Source: Salinicola socius (GTDB lineage Bacteria > Pseudomonadota > Gammaproteobacteria > Pseudomonadales > Halomonadaceae). From it: DNA of 64,000 bases. The translations under genes and the position numbers were made by a program. This document shows, piece by piece, positions 27,823-36,160 of the stretch; the first letter of the stretch is position 1; the number at the start of each line of letters is the position of its first letter. Under the pieces are notes generated by a model that saw only the letters and a list, made by a program, of their open reading frames with translations, did no database searches and was not told the origin of the DNA. The DNA lies in assembly GCF_001937195.1 (NCBI RefSeq), contig NZ_MSDO01000001.1, positions 124,001 to 188,000 of the forward strand. Direction: 5' to 3'.

Positions 27823-28719
27823 TCACTCCGGAGCGGTAGATCGTAGATGCCAGGCTTGCCCAACCGCCTGCAGCAATGACCAGCATTCCCGTTTGGCCGT
27901 GGCGGAGGTCAGCAGATCGTCGGGATGCGGTAGATGGTGACAGCGCCAGTTGACCTCGTTTGCCGGGTCGCTCAGCAGTGGTGCCCAGATCTCTTCGCCC
28001 ACCACGATAGCGCCGTCGATCGTCATGCCGTGGCGTCGCGCCTGTCCGGCACAGAACACCTGGATGCCTTCGCGGGCCTCGTCGGCCGGGTCGCTCGCCG
28101 ACACATCCATCAACGGCCAGGACAGACTCGACAACGGGGTCGCCTCGACGGGCATCCCGACGCTTTTCAGCATCTGTCCGAGCAGGATCTGACCTGCGAG
28201 GGAGAGCGGCCGCTCGCCGGGCAGCATCAGCCACCATCGCTCGCCGATGACCGATAGCGACAGCGTGAAACGCAACGGCTCGGCCGGCGCCGATGTCCCG
28301 AGCGCTGCGACATCGTCGGAGGGTGCCTCGTCGACAGGCGCAGATGCCGGCCGGGAAGCGGGCTCGGATGCCGCTGCGGTCTCGGCGGTCTTATCGCCAC
28401 CGCTCGAAGCGCCATTGATCGAAACGCCATCGACCGAAACACCATCAAGCAGCGCCCGGGCTCGCGATAACGGCGCCGCGGCGCCTGAGCCAGCCGGAGG
28501 TACATCATCGGCGGGCTGGCCGCGATCGACCTCGACTGGCCGCACCGGTGTTTCCAGCAGTGCGTGCAGACGCTGACCCGGCGCCGGCTTTTCCGGCTCC
28601 GGTGCAACGCTCCAATCGCCCTGCTCGGTCGGCCGGGCATTGACGAAGCGATACCGCGAAACCCAACTGGCGATTCCCATGGCTTCGAGGTACTGGAGGC
28701 GTTGAGGGTCGCCGATCAC
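27823..28719 (-). CDS. holD: Probable DNA polymerase III psi subunit (HolD-like)
   Basis: A 298-residue protein. Residues 7-20 read RLQYLEAMGIASWV, which resembles the N-terminal clamp-loader-binding segment of E. coli psi (QLQQLGITQW). A low-complexity Ala/Ser/Pro linker follows (about 75-145), then a compact domain (FTLSLSVIGERWWLMLPGER onward). The gene precedes rimI, the same pairing as E. coli holD-rimI. I recall psi proteins of pseudomonads also being larger than the 137-residue E. coli one. The start is GTG at 28719: it overlaps the bolA stop (GTGA) and has GGAGG seven bases upstream, better than the upstream ATG inside bolA. Identity is inference from a short motif and synteny. Confidence 0.55.
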   Translation of the reverse strand: MIGDPQRLQYLEAMGIASWVSRYRFVNARPTEQGDWSVAPEPEKPAPGQRLHALLETPVRPVEVDRGQPADDVPPAGSGAAAPLSRARALLDGVSVDGVSINGASSGGDKTAETAAASEPASRPASAPVDEAPSDDVAALGTSAPAEPLRFTLSLSVIGERWWLMLPGERPLSLAGQILLGQMLKSVGMPVEATPLSSLSWPLMDVSASDPADEAREGIQVFCAGQARRHGMTIDGAIVVGEEIWAPLLSDPANEVNWRCHHLPHPDDLLTSATAKRECWSLLQAVGQAWHLRSTAPE

Positions 28720-29027
28720 CGGCGGCCTCCGCCGCGGCAATTGGGCGAATCGGGGCGCGCCTCGCCGCGAGCCGACCACTGCTGCGGCGTGTAGAGATGC
28801 AGCGCCAGCGCATGAACGGGCCCCGCGAGCTCGTCGGCCAGCAGGCTGTAGATCAACTGATGGCGCTTGACCGGCATCAGGCCCGCGAACCGCTCGGAGA
28901 CCAGCGTCACCTTGAAGTGGGTTTCCGAATCCGGTGGCACATGGTGCATGTGACTCTCGTTCTCGACCGTCATCCGGACCGGTTCGAGCGTCGAGAGTTT
29001 CTCTTCGATACGTGCTTGAACACTCAT
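28716..29027 (-). CDS. bolA: BolA family protein
   Basis: A 103-residue BolA protein. It starts MSVQARIEEKLSTLEPVRMT, continues DSETHFKVTLVSERFAGLMP, and has the invariant His of RHQLIYSLLADEL and HALALHLYTPQQW. The C-terminal PNCRGGGR resembles the SPPCRGAG end of E. coli BolA, which separates it from the shorter IbaG. BolA forms [2Fe-2S] complexes with monothiol glutaredoxins and affects morphology and stress response. The ATG at 29027 follows GGAGGAGCTGTC. Its stop overlaps the GTG start of the next gene. Confidence 0.94.
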   Translation of the reverse strand: MSVQARIEEKLSTLEPVRMTVENESHMHHVPPDSETHFKVTLVSERFAGLMPVKRHQLIYSLLADELAGPVHALALHLYTPQQWSARGEARPDSPNCRGGGRR

Positions 29028-29121
29028 GACAGCTCCTCCTGTGCCAACCGAACCATTGTAACGCCTCATCGCCCTCTCGGGCGACGGCCCGAAGAACGAG
29101 GTGGCGCGCAGAGGCGGCAGA

Positions 29122-30510
29122 TCAGCGACGCAGCCCCTTGGCCGCCATCGGCGTTCGGTAGAGACTCAGCGCCAGAGCCACCAGAACCGAGCCAACCCCG
29201 ACCCACAGCGACAGCGTCAGCGAACCGAAGGAGAGACCGAGGATGAGACCGACCAGCGCCGTCCCCAGCGACTGCCCGAAGGTGCGCACCGAGGCCAGCA
29301 CGCCCGAGGCATTGGCGCTCAACTCCACCGACACGCTGCCGATCATTTCGCGGTTGTTGGGTGCCTGGAACAGACCATAGCCCACGCCGCAGAGCGCGGT
29401 GCGCCAGATCACGTCGATATAGCTGGAATCGGCATCGAGCCCGGTCAACGCCAGCATGCCCAGCAGAAACAGCGCCAGCCCGGTCGAGCTGATCAAGGCC
29501 GGATTGCCCTTGTCCGCCAGCCGCCCGGCCAGCGGACCGATGATCATGATGACCAGCGGCCAGGGCGTGAACAGTACCGCCGACATGATTGGCGACACGC
29601 CCATGACGGTCTGGTAGAGAAACGGCAAGCCCACGAAGGCCACACCCTGCGCCAGAAACGCGAACATCGACACGATAGCGGCGAACGAGAAGCGCGGCTC
29701 GGCAAACAGGGCCAGGGGTACCAGCGGCCTGGCGGCGTGGCGTTGGCGATAGATGAACCCCACCAGGCAGATCACGCTGAGCGCCAGCGTCACCAGCGCG
29801 AGCGCGCCCCCGTTGCCATGACCCAGTTGATCGAGGGCAAAGACGCTGCCGCTGAGCATGACGATCGACATCAGCGCGCCCCAGACATCGATTCGCCCGA
29901 GGATGGGTTTCTCTCGCGGCAGCGCGCGCACGCCCAGCACGAGAGCCAGCAGGCCGATCGGTACATTGATCGCGAACAGCCACGGCCAGCTCGCCACATG
30001 CAGGATCAGCCCGCCCAGCGATGGCCCCGCCGCGATACCGAAGGCCACCGTCAGCGCACTGAGCCCGATCGCCGAGCCCAGCAGCCGGGTGGGAAAGATG
30101 ATTCGATAGAGAGAGGGGCCGATGCTCAGCATCGCGGCAGCGCCGATCGCCTGCAGCCCCCGCATTGCCAGCAGGAATTCGAACGAACGGGCCAGTGCAC
30201 AGCCCAGCGATGCCACGGTGAAGAATATCAACCCGCCGATATAGAGGCGGTGGCGCCCGACGCGCCGGCTCACCGCGGCGAAGGTCAGCAGCAGCGCGGC
30301 GGTCACCAGCTGATAGACGTTGGCGATCCAGATCGATTCGGAGCCGCTGATCGCCAGCTCTTTGGCCAACGTGGGAAGGGCAATGTTGACGATACCGTTG
30401 TCCAGCACCGCCATCTGGGTACCGGTGATCATCGCCAGCAGCGCCAGCCTGCGTTCGCGCCCGGGTAGACCGTCGTCCCCCGGGCGCTCCTCGAATAGCC
30501 GCTTCAGCAT
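29122..30510 (-). CDS. MFS multidrug exporter, DHA2 family (14 TM)
   Basis: A 462-residue membrane protein with about 14 hydrophobic segments. The N-terminal motif MAVLDNGIVNIALPTLAKEL is the DHA2 motif D1 (LDxTIVNVALP). Motif A lies in VSRRVGRHRLYIGGLIFF, and motif C in AFGIAAGPSLGGLILHVASW. Proteins of this group (EmrB, SmvA, QacA) expel cationic or amphipathic drugs with proton antiport. The substrate cannot be read. Charged loop residues that decide QacA-type specificity were not resolved. No ribosome site is obvious at 30510. Single gene on the minus strand between bolA and the acidic protein gene. Confidence 0.9.
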   Translation of the reverse strand: MLKRLFEERPGDDGLPGRERRLALLAMITGTQMAVLDNGIVNIALPTLAKELAISGSESIWIANVYQLVTAALLLTFAAVSRRVGRHRLYIGGLIFFTVASLGCALARSFEFLLAMRGLQAIGAAAMLSIGPSLYRIIFPTRLLGSAIGLSALTVAFGIAAGPSLGGLILHVASWPWLFAINVPIGLLALVLGVRALPREKPILGRIDVWGALMSIVMLSGSVFALDQLGHGNGGALALVTLALSVICLVGFIYRQRHAARPLVPLALFAEPRFSFAAIVSMFAFLAQGVAFVGLPFLYQTVMGVSPIMSAVLFTPWPLVIMIIGPLAGRLADKGNPALISSTGLALFLLGMLALTGLDADSSYIDVIWRTALCGVGYGLFQAPNNREMIGSVSVELSANASGVLASVRTFGQSLGTALVGLILGLSFGSLTLSLWVGVGSVLVALALSLYRTPMAAKGLRR

Positions 30511-30556
30511 GGTCTGAAGAAGCGTCGAGCACTACCGTCAGGCAACATCCGACCCA

Positions 30557-30943
30557 TCACTCCTCGTCGGTTTCCATCAGCAGTTCGTCGTCGACCTCGG
30601 AGGTCTCCAACTCGGCCTCGTCGTCGAGATCCACCGCCAGATAGCTATGCTCGAGCGTCAGGAAAGCTTCGAACAATGCCCAGTTCAGGCTCTCCGGCCA
30701 CTGGCGTTCGTCCTCTTCCCAGGCCCGCAGTTCGCTTTCGAGAATGTCGTAGTAACGCTCCTCGATATAGCCGTGCAATGCCTCCGGCGTATCCATTTCG
30801 GGAATCAGATAGACGGTGTTTTCGCCAGCGATGTCGTCGAGCGTCAGGTCGTCTTCACCGACGGTCGGCTCCAACGAGTTGACCCAGTCGACGAACGCCT
30901 GGGTCGGCTTGACGCTCAGCGCGGAACGATTGAGCAGCTTCAT
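30557..30943 (-). CDS. Acidic conserved-looking protein of unknown function
   Basis: A 128-residue, strongly acidic protein (MKLLNRSALSVKPTQAFVDW at the start; the last 25 residues are mostly Glu/Asp). A good ribosome site, AGAGGTGACACCG, precedes the ATG at 30943, and codon use matches the neighbours, so it is real. The segment NTVYLIPEMDTPEALHGYIE looks like a small alpha/beta fold. I recall similar short proteins in pseudomonads without known role. It lies alone between lysS and the MFS gene, 46 bases before the latter. Confidence 0.7.
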   Translation of the reverse strand: MKLLNRSALSVKPTQAFVDWVNSLEPTVGEDDLTLDDIAGENTVYLIPEMDTPEALHGYIEERYYDILESELRAWEEDERQWPESLNWALFEAFLTLEHSYLAVDLDDEAELETSEVDDELLMETDEE

Positions 30944-31216
30944 CGGTGTCACCTCTTTTTGGGAACCGCACGGGGTCGGCGGAATTCGAACCGCAGCCAT
31001 TATGGGCGCTCGCTGCGCCCCTGACCAACAACGTCTAACGAAAACCGCTCACAGAATGCCGATTGGTCGTCTTCAAGTGAAAGAGGCCGAGACAATCTGC
31101 GAGCTGCTCTAGCGCAAGGCGCACGGAACTCGGGCGTCCGAGCCCATGGGGTATGGGTGAAGCCGCCGCTTGCCGCGCCACGCTGCGATCGAGCAGCGCA
31201 GCTATCGTATTCGGCC

Positions 31217-32773
31217 TTATTCGGGGCGCATCGCCGGGAACAGCAACACATCTCGAATCGACGGGCTGTCGGTCAGCAGCATCACCAGACGGTCGATCCC
31301 GATGCCCTCGCCGGCAGTCGGCGGCATGCCGTATTCCAGCGCACGCACGTAGTCGGCATCGTAATACATCGCCTCCAGATCGCCAGCGTCCTTCTCTGCC
31401 ACCTGGGCGGCGAAACGCTCGGCCTGATCCTCGGCATCGTTGAGCTCGGAGAACCCGTTGGCGATCTCGCGCCCGCCGACGAAGAACTCGAAGCGGTCGG
31501 TGACATGGGGATTGGTATCGTTGCGCCGTGCCAACGGACTGACTTCAGCCGGGTATTCGGTAATGAACGTCGGCTGATCGAGTCGGTGCTCGGCGACTGC
31601 CTCGAAGATCTCGGTCTGCAGCTTGCCCAGCCCCCAGCTCGGCTTGGTCGAAATACCCAGGCGCTCGCAGGTCGCCTTGGCGGCGTCGAGGGTATCGATA
31701 TCGGCTTCACCGATGGCGCCGCCTTCGACCTCGCCACCGTATTCGAGAATCGACTGACGCAGGGTCAGACGACGAAACGACTGACCCAGATCATAGTCGG
31801 TGCCCTGATAGGTGACGGTGGTCGTGCCCAGCACCTGTTCGGCCGCGTCGCGAACCATCGCTTCGGTGAGATCGAGCAGGTCACGATAGTCGGCGTAGGC
31901 CCAGTAGAACTCGAGCATGGTGAACTCGGGGTTGTGGCGCGTCGACAGCCCTTCGTTACGGAAGTTGCGATTGATCTCGAACACCCGCTCGAATCCGCCC
32001 ACGACCAGACGCTTGAGATAGAGCTCGGGCGCGATGCGCAGATACATGTCGATATCCAGCGCATTGTGATGCGTGGTGAACGGTCGCGCCGTGGCACCGC
32101 CGGGAATCGGCTGCAGCATCGGGGTTTCGACTTCCATGAAACCGCGCTCGACCATGAAGCGACGGATCGCGGCGATGACGCCGGAGCGAACCTCGAACAC
32201 GCGCCGCGACTGCGGGTTCATGATCAGATCGACGTAGCGCTGACGATAGCGCGCTTCGAGATCGGTCAGGCCATGGAACTTGTCCGGCAGCGGTCGCAGG
32301 CTCTTGGTCAGCAGCTTGGCCTCGACCAGCATCACGTAGAGATCACCCTTGCCGGACTTGTGCACCGGGCCGCGGCCGGCGACGATGTCACCGATGTCCC
32401 AGCTCTGGATATCTTCGAGCAGCGCGGCCGGCAGTCCCTTCTTGTCGACGTAGAGCTGGATCTGGCCGGAGACGTCCTGGATCACCACGAACGGCCCGCG
32501 CTTGCGCATGACCCGGCCGGCAACGGAAGCCTGGCGATCGAGTGACTCGAGCTCGGGCTTGTCCTTGTCGCCCAGTTCCGCCTGCAGAGCCGCCGCCAGA
32601 CTGTCGCGTCGGAAGTCGTTGGGGAACGCACTGCCGCCCTGCTCCGCCGCCTGCTCGCGACGCATCGCCAGCTTGGCGCGGCGCTCTGCGATCAGCCGAT
32701 TTTCTTCCTGCACCTCGTTCTGCGATTCAGAATGTGCCTCGGAAGGGGATTGCGGATTGTCCTGATTCGCCAT
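31217..32773 (-). CDS. lysS: Lysyl-tRNA synthetase, class II
   Basis: A 518-residue class II synthetase. The N-terminal OB-fold anticodon-binding domain (about 60-170) includes [20 protein letters not shown]. Class II motif 1 is [23 protein letters not shown], motif 2 is [20 protein letters not shown], and motif 3 is [13 protein letters not shown]. It attaches lysine to tRNA-Lys. About 15 additional acidic N-terminal residues exceed E. coli LysS (505). The frame opens further, but MANQDNPQS at 32773 is the sensible start; its ribosome site is modest. It follows prfB on the same strand, the classical prfB-lysS pair. Confidence 0.97.
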   Translation of the reverse strand: MANQDNPQSPSEAHSESQNEVQEENRLIAERRAKLAMRREQAAEQGGSAFPNDFRRDSLAAALQAELGDKDKPELESLDRQASVAGRVMRKRGPFVVIQDVSGQIQLYVDKKGLPAALLEDIQSWDIGDIVAGRGPVHKSGKGDLYVMLVEAKLLTKSLRPLPDKFHGLTDLEARYRQRYVDLIMNPQSRRVFEVRSGVIAAIRRFMVERGFMEVETPMLQPIPGGATARPFTTHHNALDIDMYLRIAPELYLKRLVVGGFERVFEINRNFRNEGLSTRHNPEFTMLEFYWAYADYRDLLDLTEAMVRDAAEQVLGTTTVTYQGTDYDLGQSFRRLTLRQSILEYGGEVEGGAIGEADIDTLDAAKATCERLGISTKPSWGLGKLQTEIFEAVAEHRLDQPTFITEYPAEVSPLARRNDTNPHVTDRFEFFVGGREIANGFSELNDAEDQAERFAAQVAEKDAGDLEAMYYDADYVRALEYGMPPTAGEGIGIDRLVMLLTDSPSIRDVLLFPAMRPE

Positions 32774-32963
32774 GTCATCGCCTGTCGAAAAGAAAGTTAA
32801 GCCGCGAGCGCGGCGCGTTGTTCGAGCGCCCGAACCGGTCGAGGGGCCGCTACGAGCGACGCCAAGACAAGGCGAACTCGACGAGCCAGCGGAGTTGACG
32901 GTGGTGTCAATGAGCATGGCGAGTCGAGTTTCAACGCCGTATTGGCGAGCGCAGTCGGCCCGA

Positions 32964-34062
32964 TCAAAGGCCCTGTTTAAGGCTCGCCACGATGAACTGA
33001 TCCAGATCCCCGTCCAGCACCTTGTCGCAATTGCTGCTCTGCACGCCGGTGCGCAAATCCTTGATCCGCTGATCGTCGAGCACGTAGGAGCGGATCTGAC
33101 TGCCCCAGCCGATATCCGCCTTGCTGTCCTCGGCCTGCTGCTTGGCCTCGTTACGCTTCTGCATCTCGTGCTCCCACAGCCTCGCCTTCAACTGCTTCAT
33201 GGCGAAGTCGCGGTTGGCATGCTGGCTACGCTGACTCTGGCACGCCACCACGATGCCCGTCGGCTCGTGGGTGATACGCACGGCCGAATCGGTGGTGTTG
33301 ACGTGCTGACCGCCAGCGCCGGAGGAGCGATAGGTATCGGTTCGCAGATCGGCCGGATTGATCTCCACCTCGAACTTGTCGTCCACCTCGGGGGAAAGAA
33401 ACACGGACGCGAATGAGGTGTGGCGACGGCCGCCAGAGTCGAACGGGCTCTTGCGCACCAGACGGTGGACACCGGTTTCGGTCCTGAGCCAGCCGAAGGC
33501 GTATTCGCCCTGCACGTGAATCGTGGCGGACTTGATACCGGCGACTTCGCCTGCCGAGACTTCGGTCAATTCTGCCTTGAAGCCGTGATGCTCGGCCCAG
33601 CGCAGATACATGCGCAGCAGCATGTTGGCCCAGTCCTGAGCCTCGGTGCCGCCGGAGCCGGCCTGGATATCGAGATAGGCGTTATTCTCGTCCATCTCGC
33701 CGGCGAACATGCGCCGGAATTCCAGCTTGTCGAGCTGCCCCTCGAGATACGCAAGCTCCTTGCGCACTTCGTCGATGGTGGCGTCGTCCTCTTCCATCAC
33801 CGCCAGCTCGAGCAGCTCGCGGTTGTCGGTGAGGCCGCTGTCGAGCGTATCGATCGTCTCGACCACCGCCTCGAGGGAGGCACGCTCCTTGCCCAGTTTC
33901 TGGGCATAGTCCGGATCGCTCCAGACATCCGGGTTTTCCAGCTCGCGGGAGACTTCTTCTAGCCGGTCTTTCTTCTCGGCATAGTCAAAGATACCCCCTC
34001 AGGACGTCTGTCCGTTCGGACAGGTCCTTGATGAGGTTGTTGATCGGGTTGATCTCTTGCAT
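32964..34062 (-). CDS. prfB: Peptide chain release factor 2, with programmed +1 frameshift
   Basis: RF2 (365 residues after frameshifting) terminates at UAA and UGA. The first frame reads [25 protein letters not shown] and stops at UGA (33985-33987). Reading then resumes one base on as [11 protein letters not shown] and runs to 32964. The total span is 1099 bases, that is 3n+1, as a +1 shift demands. RF2 marks are the SPF tripeptide (RKSPFDSGG), which recognises the stop codon, and the GGQ loop ([16 protein letters not shown]), which releases the peptide. The start at 34062 follows AGGAAC. Frameshifting lets RF2 level control its own synthesis. Precedes lysS. Confidence 0.97.
33984..33999 (-). 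promoter_or_regulatory. Programmed +1 frameshift signal in prfB
   Basis: On the minus strand AGGGGGTATCTTTGAC: an internal Shine-Dalgarno (AGGGGG), three bases, the slippery codon CUU, the weak stop UGA and a following C. It is identical to the E. coli prfB signal as I recall it. When RF2 is scarce the ribosome slips forward at CUU. Confidence 0.95.
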
Positions 34063-34173
34063 GGGGTTCCTGCCAACGTAGCCACGGGCGCTCCCCCGAG
34101 CCGACAAAAGCGTGAGCCGGAAACCGAATCGAGAGAACGCCCCAAAAGGGCGCTCATTGTAGCCAAATGGCGC

Positions 34174-34232
34174 CATAGCGTCATCCCGCGCGCCACGGGC
34201 AACCTCAAAGCGCTGTGCGGGATGACGCTATG
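34174..34232. repeat. 16-bp perfect inverted repeat between prfB and oppA
   Basis: CATAGCGTCATCCCGC (34174-34189) and its exact complement (34217-34232) flank 27 bases. The arms resemble the REP-like palindromes often scattered between genes. It lies in the divergent prfB/oppA promoter space. Transcribed, it would fold into a strong hairpin without a T-run. Confidence 0.8.
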
Positions 34233-34304
34233 CGCTAAGGTTGGAAAAATCGCGCGTCATCGATACGCGTTCGACTCAACACTCATTCGAGGGATAGCGC
34301 TTCC

Positions 34305-35882
34305 ATGATACCGACCCGACTTGCCACCGCTATCGGTTTTGCCGCCAGCTTGACCGCCCTGCCGCTTCAGGCCGCCACGCTACAGGTGGGCATCTCCGGC
34401 GATCCCGCCTCGCTGAGCCCGGCCAAGATCACCGGCGGCGTGTGGGAAGAGGACGTCCTGCGGGATATCTTCGAAGGCCCGATCGCCATCGATGCCGACG
34501 GCCAGATCATCCCCGGTGCCGCCGAAAGCTGGGATATTTCCGCTGACGGCAAGATCTACACCTTTCACCTTCGCGACGATCTCGAATGGTCCGATGGCGA
34601 ACCGTTGACCGCCGATGATTTCGTCTACGCCTATCGTCATCAGGTCGATCCCGAGACGGCTTCCAACTACGCGCATCGCCTTTATCCAGTGGTCAACGCT
34701 CAGGCGATCAACGCCGGTGACAAGCCGCTCGATTCACTGGGTGTCGAGTCCCTGGACGACGGCAGGACGCTCAGGATCACCTTGAACGCCCCTACCGTCT
34801 ATTTCCTCAAGACGCTGGTGCTGCCGTTCGCCTACCCGATCCCGAAGCACGTCGTCGACGAGTTCGGCGATGACTGGAGCGATCCGTCGCATATCGCGGT
34901 CAACGGGGCGTTCAAGCCAGTGAAATGGGTCTCCAACACCGAGCTGGAAACGGTCAAGAACCCGAACTTCCATGATGCCGACAACGTCAGCCTGGACGGC
35001 GTCGACTACTATCCGCTGGAGGACAAGAACGCCGGCATCCAGCGCTTCCGCGCCGGCGAGCTCGATATCCTGCGCGACTACCCGGCGGCGCAGTATCCAC
35101 GGCTGTCGGAAAACCTGCCGGACGCCACCCACCTGTTCCCGTCACTGGGCACCTACTACTACGTGTTCAACCTTCGCGACGGCTCCCCGGTCGCCGACAA
35201 GCGCGTCCGCGAGGCGCTGAGCCTGGCGATTCGTCGCGACGTGATCGCCAAGCAGCTGCTGAAAGGCGGTGTCGAGCCGGCGACCTCTCTCGTTCCCCCG
35301 GGTACCAGCGACTACGAGGCCCAGTCCCAGCCGGGCCTCGACGACGACATGGACAGCCGACTGGCCAAGGCCAGGTCGCTGATGCAGGAAGCCGGCTACG
35401 GCCCGGACAAGCCGCTCGAACTGACGCTGCGCTTCAACAGCGGCGACGAGCATCGCCAGATCGCGGTGGCCGTGGCAGCCATGTGGAAACCGCTGGGAGT
35501 CGACGTCGAACTCAGAAATACCGAAGCCAACGTCCATTACGCCGATCTGATGGAGGGCGATTTCCAGGTCGCCCGCGCCGCCTGGATCTCCAGCTACGAT
35601 GATCCTCAGAATTTCCTGCAGCTGCTGTCGGCGGAGACCAACAATTACGGCGGCTACCAGGATGCCGATTACAATCGGCTGATCACCCAGTCGGACGCCG
35701 AGCAGGACCCGGCCAAACGCAGCAAGCTGATGGCCCAGGCCGAAGCGCTGGCCCTGGCCGACTATCCGCTGACCCCGATCTATACCTATAGCTCGCGCAA
35801 CCTCGTCGATCCCGAAGTCGAAGGCTGGAAAGACAACGCGCTGGATATGCACGCCTCGCGCTGGGTCGATCTGCCAGAGTGA
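34305..35882 (+). CDS. oppA: Oligopeptide ABC transporter binding protein, copy 1 (OppA/MppA type)
   Basis: A 525-residue SBP family-5 protein. A signal peptide covers about residues 1-23 (LATAIGFAASLTALPLQA). The family pattern follows: DPASLSPAKITGGVWEEDVL, TFHLRDDLEWSDGEPLTADDF, then RFRAGELDILRDYPAAQYP, ADKRVREALSLAIRRDVIAK, and the C-terminal AEALALADYPLTPIYTYSSR NLV. It binds peptides in the periplasm and hands them to the OppBC-DF complex encoded downstream. It is the first of four paralogues in the locus. A GAGGGATAGCGCTTCC site precedes the ATG. Confidence 0.94.
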   Translation: MIPTRLATAIGFAASLTALPLQAATLQVGISGDPASLSPAKITGGVWEEDVLRDIFEGPIAIDADGQIIPGAAESWDISADGKIYTFHLRDDLEWSDGEPLTADDFVYAYRHQVDPETASNYAHRLYPVVNAQAINAGDKPLDSLGVESLDDGRTLRITLNAPTVYFLKTLVLPFAYPIPKHVVDEFGDDWSDPSHIAVNGAFKPVKWVSNTELETVKNPNFHDADNVSLDGVDYYPLEDKNAGIQRFRAGELDILRDYPAAQYPRLSENLPDATHLFPSLGTYYYVFNLRDGSPVADKRVREALSLAIRRDVIAKQLLKGGVEPATSLVPPGTSDYEAQSQPGLDDDMDSRLAKARSLMQEAGYGPDKPLELTLRFNSGDEHRQIAVAVAAMWKPLGVDVELRNTEANVHYADLMEGDFQVARAAWISSYDDPQNFLQLLSAETNNYGGYQDADYNRLITQSDAEQDPAKRSKLMAQAEALALADYPLTPIYTYSSRNLVDPEVEGWKDNALDMHASRWVDLPE

Positions 35883-35915
35883 ATAGACCAACGTCTAACG
35901 GGGATCGAATGCAAG

Positions 35916-35943
35916 GCAAAGGTGGCGTATCCGCCGCCTTTGC
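35916..35943 (+). other. Hairpin between oppA copies 1 and 2
   Basis: GCAAAGGTGGCG / CGCCGCCTTTGC pair over 12 positions (one G-U) around a TATC loop. No T-run follows, so it may stabilise the upstream mRNA end or attenuate, instead of fully terminating. Confidence 0.55.
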
Positions 35944-36108
35944 GGTCCTCTATGCGTGAAATGAAACAGGCCATCGAGCATTTGAATTAGACGGCTCATG
36001 AGGTTCGCGCGAAGGTACTGCATTGAATCTACGGGCCATACCGGCCATCGCTCGGGAACGCATTCGGATCGGCTCCTTCTCGGCGCTGCCCCGTAAAGAT
36101 TTCCACCA

Positions 36109-36137
36109 CGAATGTTTCACAACGAAATGTTTCACAA
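36109..36137. repeat. Short direct repeat upstream of oppA copy 2
   Basis: CGAATGTTTCACAA (36109) and CGAAATGTTTCACAA (36123) stand in tandem, preceded by CCACCA. The elements TTCAC, ACAA and CGAA are the same building blocks as in the 15-bp array before mutM at 3386-3457. Confidence 0.6.
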
Positions 36138-36160
36138 CAACAAGCCGGAGTGCTCCATCC

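Noticed and set aside
29101-30468. A 455-codon plus-strand frame over the MFS gene
   Set aside because: Composition (Gln/Arg/His-rich, hydrophilic) is that of the complement of a membrane protein gene.
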